Source: an uncultured Clostridia bacterium (GTDB taxonomy: Bacteria > Bacillota > Clostridia > Oscillospirales > CAG-272). Taken from it: a stretch of 13,498 nucleotides of DNA. The stretch lies in NCBI GenBank assembly GCA_937884385.1, contig CALGCW010000245.1, positions 1-13,498 of the forward strand, written 5' to 3'. The notes beneath the pieces were generated by a model. It was given only the letters and a program-made list of their open reading frames with translations. It searched no databases and was not told where the DNA came from. Below, in pieces: positions 5,107-10,760 of the stretch. Each line of letters begins with the position of its first letter. Within the stretch, counting starts at the first letter, position 1. The position numbers and the translations under genes are program-made.

Positions 5107-7371
5107 ATGCCTACAGTAAATTATCCTTTTACGCTGGATCTAATAGGAAGTGCAGGGCGCTTGAAGTTCACCTTGCAGGGATCATATAACCGCAAAGTAA
5201 AACAAATAGATCCTGTCACACATGAGATACCGCTTGCAATAGAGAGCATGGTTGACTCCATGTACACTCATTTTGAGTATCATGCCCCCGTTTGTAAGAT
5301 AACAGACGATGCTATTCAGGGCGGAGTAAATGAGAATTATATTATCGGTATATCGGTTGAGCATATTGAAGAACGTCCGGCATTACCCTTTGAAACAGAT
5401 CCTTCACAATGGGAAGGCATAGGCGTAGATATAAACGACTATCCGGATCCTTATCTTCCGGGGTGGCAGGGTGGCTTCCTTTTAATGGGTGGACTGTCTA
5501 CCGATACCGACTTTACTTTCGACTCTCGCGGAGTAGTTGGAACACATGTTAAAGGCGTAGGCCAGCAGGGCGAGTTTGATGACGTTACAGACGGTAACAG
5601 CATAACCGATCTGCATTCCTTAATGGGTGTAAATGTCGGTGTTTTAAACATTATCACGGGTAATTATGGTAATTGGTCAAGGGACTCTGAAACGACCTGG
5701 GAAACAGAGCTTCCGGTATTTGATACAGATGCACACTTACTTGCATTTATCCGATCCGGTGGAGAGCAGACAGAAGGTCTGTTAAACGGTGAACAGCCCG
5801 TCATAGTCGATAAAGACAAGGATTATGATTATTATTTAAATGATACATTTACTCTGTATAGATCTTATGGCTTAAGCTATGAGAAGTCAGAAAAGTTCAA
5901 GTATCAGTTCAAGATCGTAATGCAGAAAAGAGGGCGAGTTATTGGCGGTCTGTTAGCTCTGGTTAACGATAAGCCCTACGAGCCGGAAGATAGATATCCC
6001 CGTAAGTATCACCTTATTGGTGATGATATAAAATCCGTTATCACTTGGAACGGTGACCAGTACGTGGAGTACACCGGGGAAGATATAAAGAATTTGACCT
6101 TCTATAGAACGTCAGCCGGAAAAGCAGGGTTTAATTATTGCCAGGTTCAAGCGTGGTCTACTAACATACCCTTTAAGGACGGTGCAGACTCTGAAACTTG
6201 GGCGCGTAGGTTCTTAGAAACAGGCAATCCGCAGGGCGCTACAAATATTAAGAAGATCATACCCAAAGAAACACCGATCACACCGGGAACTCCGGTTGAA
6301 GATACTCCAATTCCGAAACCGGGCTTTACAATATCTTCCGGTGGCAGGATCTTAGGTTTAACTGCTGCTCAGGTGAATACTTTTTATACAAAGATATTCA
6401 ACCCGGCAGACATTCAGGCCTTGCTTGACGGTACACAGCTTTTCGGAAGCAATCAGATAAATGCTATAAAGGACCTGTTTTATATTCCCTGTGATGTTGA
6501 TGATATAGCAACTACCACAACCACCCAGCACATTTTCCTTGGTTCTTATGATCTGGATATGGGAAGCGCTGTTAAGTGGGTAACGAACAATAATAAGCTG
6601 ATTGATTGTGGTACGGTAACATTCAATGAAACTTTCGGAAGTTACTTAGATCTTGAGCCGGCATGTCTTTTGTATATCTGGCTTCCGTTTTGTGGGGTGC
6701 ACCAGTTGCAGATAAGCAAATATATAAACAAGACGATCCATTTACGTTATGGCGTATCAGTATTTGACGGAAGTTGTATAGCGTTCCTGTCTACCAACAA
6801 TGGAGTAAAGGATATAGTTCTGGACAGCTTTCCCGGAAATATGGCAGTGCACAGGCCTATACAGGCCAATGACCAGGCGCGTCAGACAGCAGCTATTGCT
6901 CAGGGCATTTTACAGACTTCTGCTTCTGTAATCGGAACAATCGGAACAGTTGCAGCAGGGGCAGGAGTAATAGGACAGGCAGCTTCTATAGGTGGCATTG
7001 AAGCAGGAATTGCAGCAGGAGTAGGGCAGGGAGTTACAAAAGGGCTTCCGGGATCTGCTACCGCTATCGGATCAGGAGCAAATACTCTTCAAGCTTCATT
7101 AGATGCACCTATTACCACAAGGGGCGCACTCGGTGGCATGTTATCATTATTTGATACAATGATCCCTACCTTTATTGCTGCAAGGCTTAACACGATAGAG
7201 CCGGAGAATGAACTTGAGATAGTGGGCAAGCCTTCTAACGTAGGTGGCAGGGTAGGAAGCTTTGCAGGGTTCTTGAAAACGAGTGCCTTTGATATGAATA
7301 ATTTCCCCGGCACGATAGACGAAGCTGAAGAGATCCAGAGAATGTTCAGAGGTGGTGTATATGTCGACTGA
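5107..7371 (+). CDS. Tail knob protein, phi29 gp9-like C-terminal region
   Basis: A 754-residue tail protein starting at ATG 5107 after AAAGGGG. Residues 1-380 have no family I recognise and look mixed beta, with acidic and aromatic stretches. A proline-rich linker follows (about 382-407). The rest reads as tail knob: beta-rich tube segments, then a long Gly/Ala/Ile-rich hydrophobic stretch at about 598-658, matching the loop that in phi29 gp9 plugs the tube and enters the host membrane. The end, GTIDEAEEIQRMFRGGVYV, is the usual closing segment of such proteins. It is longer than gp9 (599) even though an N-terminal-type domain is encoded separately just upstream, so the first 380 residues are probably an added domain, possibly for receptor binding or wall contact. 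The gene overlaps the ATPase gene by 11 nt. Confidence 0.8.
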   Translation: MPTVNYPFTLDLIGSAGRLKFTLQGSYNRKVKQIDPVTHEIPLAIESMVDSMYTHFEYHAPVCKITDDAIQGGVNENYIIGISVEHIEERPALPFETDPSQWEGIGVDINDYPDPYLPGWQGGFLLMGGLSTDTDFTFDSRGVVGTHVKGVGQQGEFDDVTDGNSITDLHSLMGVNVGVLNIITGNYGNWSRDSETTWETELPVFDTDAHLLAFIRSGGEQTEGLLNGEQPVIVDKDKDYDYYLNDTFTLYRSYGLSYEKSEKFKYQFKIVMQKRGRVIGGLLALVNDKPYEPEDRYPRKYHLIGDDIKSVITWNGDQYVEYTGEDIKNLTFYRTSAGKAGFNYCQVQAWSTNIPFKDGADSETWARRFLETGNPQGATNIKKIIPKETPITPGTPVEDTPIPKPGFTISSGGRILGLTAAQVNTFYTKIFNPADIQALLDGTQLFGSNQINAIKDLFYIPCDVDDIATTTTTQHIFLGSYDLDMGSAVKWVTNNNKLIDCGTVTFNETFGSYLDLEPACLLYIWLPFCGVHQLQISKYINKTIHLRYGVSVFDGSCIAFLSTNNGVKDIVLDSFPGNMAVHRPIQANDQARQTAAIAQGILQTSASVIGTIGTVAAGAGVIGQAASIGGIEAGIAAGVGQGVTKGLPGSATAIGSGANTLQASLDAPITTRGALGGMLSLFDTMIPTFIAARLNTIEPENELEIVGKPSNVGGRVGSFAGFLKTSAFDMNNFPGTIDEAEEIQRMFRGGVYVD

Positions 7372-8590
7372 TAGTAAAAAATACTATTATGGCTCTGAAG
7401 TATATGGCCGTGTTTACGACTGGAATAAGATCTTTAAGTTGTATGACTCTTTAGGAATTCCTTCTTCATGCTGGAAGGTGAAGAAGGAAAGCCTTAAATC
7501 CAAATATTCTGTTATCCTTTCCGGCAGGTCAATCGGTAAGACAACTAACGTCTTACTGCTTGGCCTATGCCAGCGTAAACTATACGGCACTACGATCTGT
7601 TATGTAAGAAGTCAGGAAACAGAGTTTACACCGACAGAAGCAAAGCACCTTACAAGTGTTATATCCAGCTATGAGGACGGGGCTTATATAAAGAAGTTAA
7701 CCGACAATAGATATAATACGATAGTTTATAAGGCCAGAGCCTTCTATTATGCGTGGAGTGATGAAAACGGAGATATCACAGACAAAGAGTCTACAGAGTG
7801 TATCAGAGTGCTAACAGTCGATAGAGCCTATGACTACAAGTCAACGCTTAACATGCCCAAAGGCGACTTCATGATATTTGATGAATTTGTAGGCAAGAGA
7901 TACAATACGGACGAGTTCGTTTACTTCTGCGATCTTATAAAGACCGTATTCAGAGACCGCTTATCCCCTGTTATCTTTATGACAGCAAATACTATATCGA
8001 CTACCAGTCCTTATTACTCAGAGCTGGAGATCAAAAAGTATCTCCGGGCTATGAAATCCGGGGAGCATATGAGCGTTGAAACGGAAGCCGGAACGAAGAT
8101 ATATATAGAGCTTGCAGCGCTTCCCACAAAGGCCAAAGAGAAAAGAGCATTTTTCAATGCTGCCTTCTTAGGTTTTAAAAATGATAAGTTGGGCGCGATA
8201 ACAGGTGGCCAGCTCTGGGCGCTTCCCAGAGTTCCGCACACCTATAGAAGAGAGCCGGAAGATATACCGACATACCACCACCGCAATATATATCTTAAGA
8301 ATGACGGGGAAATGCTCAGATGTGATATAGTAAGCGACAATAAGACCGGACTGCATCTTGAGATCTTCCCGGGATCAGAACCAAAAGATGATGCGATCAT
8401 ACTTACAACGGATATACCGTCTGATAAAAGGGAGCTTTATTGCCTTGGCGGAAGAAGGCGGAAGCTCAGGAAGGTAATTACAACCTTAATAGAGGACGGA
8501 AAAGTTTTCTTTGCTACAAATGAGGACGGAGCGATATTTAAAAACTTTATGATGAGGGCACTTGAAATAGAGCGCAATCCGCTGGTATAA
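7361..8590 (+). CDS. DNA packaging ATPase, phi29 gp16-like
   Basis: A 409-residue motor protein that drives DNA into the prohead by ATP hydrolysis. Walker A is SGRSIGKTT at residues 54-62 (Lys60), Walker B is FMIFDEF with Asp174 and Glu175, and VIFMTANTISTTSPYY (about 204-219) matches the segment after Walker B in this family. The C-terminal part ends with FFATNEDGAIFKNFM, typical of the degenerate nuclease-like domain of phi29-type ATPases. phi29 gp16 is 332 residues. I choose ATG 7361 because AGAGGTGG lies five bases upstream; GTG 7352 would overlap that site. It overlaps the tail gene by 11 nt and is the last gene before a terminator. phi29 gp16 works with a packaging RNA on the portal; a candidate RNA lies at 13258-13334. 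Confidence 0.96.
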   Translation: MSTDSKKYYYGSEVYGRVYDWNKIFKLYDSLGIPSSCWKVKKESLKSKYSVILSGRSIGKTTNVLLLGLCQRKLYGTTICYVRSQETEFTPTEAKHLTSVISSYEDGAYIKKLTDNRYNTIVYKARAFYYAWSDENGDITDKESTECIRVLTVDRAYDYKSTLNMPKGDFMIFDEFVGKRYNTDEFVYFCDLIKTVFRDRLSPVIFMTANTISTTSPYYSELEIKKYLRAMKSGEHMSVETEAGTKIYIELAALPTKAKEKRAFFNAAFLGFKNDKLGAITGGQLWALPRVPHTYRREPEDIPTYHHRNIYLKNDGEMLRCDIVSDNKTGLHLEIFPGSEPKDDAIILTTDIPSDKRELYCLGGRRRKLRKVITTLIEDGKVFFATNEDGAIFKNFMMRALEIERNPLV

Positions 8591-8639
8591 TGCAACAGTA
8601 AGTCATATCCAACATTAAATGCCCCTTTAAGGAATAGCG

Positions 8640-8684
8640 AAAATACCGATTGTATGTAAATAAATACATTCAGTCGGTATTTTT
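8640..8684 (+). terminator. Terminator at the end of the structural module
   Basis: AAAATACCGA (8640-8649) pairs with TCGGTATTTT (8674-8683), with further pairing of TGTAT and ATACA inside. The stem ends in five T. It lies 49 nt after the ATPase stop and just upstream of a new promoter, separating late from early transcription. Confidence 0.85.
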
Positions 8685-8687
8685 ATA

Positions 8688-8716
8688 TTGAAATTTTTAT
8701 CTAAATGATATATATT
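8688..8716 (+). promoter_or_regulatory. Early promoter, sigma-A type
   Basis: TTGAAA (8688-8693) and TATATT (8711-8716) are separated by 17 nt. Transcription would start near 8723, leaving a leader of only about 17 nt before the first early gene, whose ribosome binding site begins at 8725. This is one of the two best promoters in the window and needs no activator, as expected for early genes. Confidence 0.75.
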
Positions 8717-8739
8717 GATGTTTGAAAGGAGAATACTAC

Positions 8740-8967
8740 ATGAAAAAGAAAAACCTTGTAAGACGTCAGAAGATAGGCCCTCATACGTTTACCGATCTTT
8801 GCAGGGCCATGGCCATATTAAATGCGCTGTTTATGTGGTCAAAGGACGAAGCAAACATACAGCGCTTTAATGATCTTGAAAACGGCCTTGCCGATCTGCT
8901 GCATGAAATCGAAAACAATAATTACCAGTTGGTTGAGAAGATCCCACTGGAGAAAGGAGAAAAATGA
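8740..8967 (+). CDS. Small early protein, unassigned (75 aa)
   Basis: ATG 8740 follows AAAGGAG by eight bases; the in-frame TTG at 8722 lies before the ribosome binding site and is rejected. The protein begins with a basic segment (MKKKNLVRRQK), followed by predicted helices (DLCRAMAILNALFMW; then a Glu/Asn-rich helix around RFNDLENGLADLLHEIE). It has no signal peptide or catalytic motif that I can see. As the first gene of the early transcript it could be a regulator or DNA-binding protein, but this is only position-based. Its stop overlaps the next start (ATGA). Confidence 0.75.
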   Translation: MKKKNLVRRQKIGPHTFTDLCRAMAILNALFMWSKDEANIQRFNDLENGLADLLHEIENNNYQLVEKIPLEKGEK

Positions 8968-9149
8968 CTGCTATAGATGTTAAGGGTTTTATGATAATTA
9001 ACGACGATTTATATCCGAATGTCGGTCTTGTATTCAGAGCAGAAACAACTAAAGATTTTACTACGATCTCAATATCAAATGATGACAATATCATGTTACA
9101 GATACCATTAACAAATGCGATCAAAGAGGAATTAAGGAGGGTTTTATAA
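8964..9149 (+). CDS. Small early protein, unassigned (61 aa)
   Basis: Starts within an ATGA overlap with the preceding gene, behind GAAAGGAG. The sequence looks like several short beta strands (GFMIIN, VGLVFRAET, FTTISIS, IMLQIP) followed by a C-terminal helix ending KEELRRVL. No family recognised. Coupled translation with both neighbours is likely. Confidence 0.7.
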   Translation: MTAIDVKGFMIINDDLYPNVGLVFRAETTKDFTTISISNDDNIMLQIPLTNAIKEELRRVL

Positions 9150-9334
9150 TGGCTTACGTACCTGATGATGATTTAAAGCGTATGAGTAAGATGCTCATGA
9201 ACCAGGCGGAAATATTCGCCAGCAATTACTGTTTTGCATGGAAGCATGACGATCCCGGAGACGTTGAGGACGTAACATCAAAGTTATTAGAGTATTTTGG
9301 AAAGGCGGTGATAGAGTGTGTTAAAAGTAGTTAA
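9149..9334 (+). CDS. Small early protein, unassigned (61 aa)
   Basis: ATG 9149 overlaps the previous stop by one base (TAATG) and is served by a strong AAGGAGGG site. The protein is predicted mostly helical and acidic: LKRMSKMLMNQAEIFASNY, then DDPGDVEDVTSKLLEYF. No motif of known function. Its end overlaps the next gene by 17 nt. Confidence 0.7.
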   Translation: MAYVPDDDLKRMSKMLMNQAEIFASNYCFAWKHDDPGDVEDVTSKLLEYFGKAVIECVKSS

Positions 9335-9569
9335 GGCAGATTACGACACGGGCTGTTACAGAGTGTTTTCTTCATTAACAAACAATCTGTATGACATTAT
9401 CTGTTATGACGGTATTTTCAATCCGTTAAATGAAACAACCGTTGCAAGCCCGGTATCATTTACTGTTCGTGGCTGCGTGAATGAAGCGGCTGCTATCCAG
9501 AAGATCAAGCGCTATATAAAGAACTATGAAAAGTCCATTATCACTATTAAAAGAAAAGGAGAAAATTAA
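9318..9569 (+). CDS. Small early protein, GTG start, unassigned (83 aa)
   Basis: The GTG start at 9318 is decided by AAAGGCGGTGAT (9301-9312), which is nearly fully complementary to the 16S rRNA 3' end. The product has beta-like segments (GCYRVFSSLTNNLYDIICY, SFTVRGCV) and a basic C-terminal helix (AIQKIKRYIKNYEKS) ending in IKRKGEN. The basic end could bind nucleic acid, but I recognise no family. It begins inside the previous gene and ends two bases before the next start. Confidence 0.7.
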   Translation: MLKVVKADYDTGCYRVFSSLTNNLYDIICYDGIFNPLNETTVASPVSFTVRGCVNEAAAIQKIKRYIKNYEKSIITIKRKGEN

Positions 9570-9571
9570 CA

Positions 9572-9871
9572 ATGGCAAAGAAGGAAAACACAAAGGCAAA
9601 GAAACCGGAGTACAAGGAAGAAAACGCAACCGAAGATATAGTCGTAAGAGTATATCCGGGGAAGGGTGATCGCTTATCTGCATCACTTACTATTGAAACT
9701 GAAGTCGGTCACGTGGTAATCTATGGACAGGCAGTTGACGGTAAAAACGGCTGGTTCTTCTCTTTCCCTTCATACAAGGGCAAGGACGGGGATTATCACA
9801 ACATTGTGTATGCTCTGGAGAAGGACGTAAACGAGGCTATTTCAGAGGCACTGTCTACTATGCTTGACTGA
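9572..9871 (+). CDS. SpoVG-like small protein, possible DNA-binding replication factor
   Basis: A 99-residue protein at ATG 9572 behind AAAAGGAG. After a charged Lys/Glu-rich N-terminus (about 1-22), residues 23-99 follow the SpoVG pattern: VRVYP.., ASLTIETEVGHVVIYG, DGKNGWFFSFPS, DGDYHNIVYAL and a closing helix. Bacterial SpoVG has the corresponding order of a first strand, ITLD..FVVHDIRV, DGNNGLFVAMPS, DGEFRDIAHP and a helix, and is known to bind nucleic acid. In phi29 a single-stranded DNA-binding protein (gp5) is encoded in the early operon near terminal protein and polymerase; this gene sits in the equivalent place and could do that job, although it does not look like gp5. The similarity was judged by eye, without a search. 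Confidence 0.55.
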   Translation: MAKKENTKAKKPEYKEENATEDIVVRVYPGKGDRLSASLTIETEVGHVVIYGQAVDGKNGWFFSFPSYKGKDGDYHNIVYALEKDVNEAISEALSTMLD

Positions 9872-9888
9872 TTGCTCTATCTACGTTA

Positions 9889-9915
9889 GGGGCGGTATTT
9901 ATACCGTCCCTTTTT
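9889..9915 (+). terminator. Terminator/attenuator before the replication genes
   Basis: GGGGCGGTA (9889-9897) pairs with TACCGTCCC (9902-9910), a 9-bp stem with one G-T pair and a TTTA loop, followed by five T. There is no clear promoter between it and the next genes, so terminal protein and polymerase are probably made from read-through. The 3' arm plus T run (CCCTTTT, 9908-9914) can instead pair with AAAAGGG (9924-9930), part of the next ribosome binding site. Confidence 0.8.
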
Positions 9916-9940
9916 ATTATCCTAAAAGGGGGAATACTAA

Positions 9941-10066
9941 ATGATTGATATATGCTTTGATTGTAAATACTATGTAGACGGAATGTGCACACAATATGAC
10001 ATAGTTGTAGCACCAACAGACGGTTGCAGCAACGGAGAAAAGGGGGAACAGGATAATGGCGACTAA
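9941..10066 (+). CDS. Four-cysteine mini-protein (41 aa)
   Basis: A short reading frame supported by AAAAGGGGG eight bases before ATG 9941 and by its tight fit between the terminator and the terminal protein gene, which it overlaps by 11 nt. It contains CFDCKYY, MCTQYD and GCSNG, giving C-x2-C-x7-C-x12-C, the spacing of a small zinc ribbon or metal-bound fold. The C-terminus is hydrophilic. No family recognised; it might bind DNA or a replication protein because of its position. Confidence 0.65.
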   Translation: MIDICFDCKYYVDGMCTQYDIVVAPTDGCSNGEKGEQDNGD

Positions 10067-10760
10067 AGTTAAAAATCCGCAACAGAAGATAACAGGCGAA
10101 GTATTAAACAAGTATACAAAAGAACAGCTTGAGAAGTATATAAACCAAATGGGAAAGAAGGCCAACAGACACCTTGCAGCGCTGGAGAAGGCAGAGAGCC
10201 AAAAGGGGAGTAAGGCCTACAGATATATCCAGACTTTAGCGCATGATAACAAGTATGCTACACACACCGAAAGACCGCGCTTCAGGACTACCACAAAAGA
10301 TGAAAGTTTTCAGGAAATGAAAACACATGCTGCGGAGATCCAGCACTTCTTTGCAGCGCGTACCCACACCGTTTACGGTGTAGAACGTGCTTATAAAAAG
10401 ACATATGAAACCTATATACATCATAAGGCCTTGCAGACGGTGGAGAGCAAAAAGGGCTTAGGAAATGCCACAAAGGCCGAAGTAATGAAGGCAGAGCGCG
10501 ACCTGAAAAACAAGATTAGTAAACAAGATTTCAACGGTGCTTGGGGAGATCTTACGGCTACCCAGTATGAAAAAGCAAAGACTATATCTGATATCGTTGC
10601 CGATCTGATAGAAGAAGGCTTTTCCGGTGCTGAGATAGGCAAGGCTCTTGATGAATACGGTACGGGGCTTGCAGAGTCTGAATATATGGATCTGTTAAGC
10701 AAAGAAGAAGCTATTACAGATGAACAAAGCCCCTTTGAACAAGAAGGGCTGTTAGATTGA
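10056..10760 (+). CDS. Probable terminal protein (replication primer)
   Basis: A 234-residue, strongly basic, largely helical protein directly upstream of the DNA polymerase and overlapping it by 4 nt. phi29 has the same order, with gene 3 (terminal protein, 266 residues) before gene 2. Terminal protein offers a Ser, Thr or Tyr hydroxyl to which the polymerase attaches the first nucleotide, and stays linked to each 5' end. Residues 1-150 are rich in Lys/Arg and His (EKYINQMGKKANRHLAALEK region); the C-terminal quarter is acidic. Candidate priming residues near the C-terminus include Tyr201, Thr203, Ser208, Tyr210 and Ser215, but none can be chosen by sequence alone. ATG 10056 follows AAAGGGGG by ten bases. 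Identification rests mainly on context, size and composition, since these proteins diverge quickly. Confidence 0.7.
   Translation: MATKVKNPQQKITGEVLNKYTKEQLEKYINQMGKKANRHLAALEKAESQKGSKAYRYIQTLAHDNKYATHTERPRFRTTTKDESFQEMKTHAAEIQHFFAARTHTVYGVERAYKKTYETYIHHKALQTVESKKGLGNATKAEVMKAERDLKNKISKQDFNGAWGDLTATQYEKAKTISDIVADLIEEGFSGAEIGKALDEYGTGLAESEYMDLLSKEEAITDEQSPFEQEGLLD

Noticed and set aside
4640..7371. Tail knob gene broken by a sequencing error or frameshift
   Set aside because: The upstream gene ends in a natural-looking C-terminus and the downstream gene has its own ribosome binding site and ATG 11 nt later, so two genes are more likely.
10421..10702. Minus-strand reading frame of 93 codons opposite the terminal protein gene
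   Set aside because: It is fully contained antisense to a well-supported gene, has no promoter or binding site, and resembles reverse reading of Lys/Glu codons.
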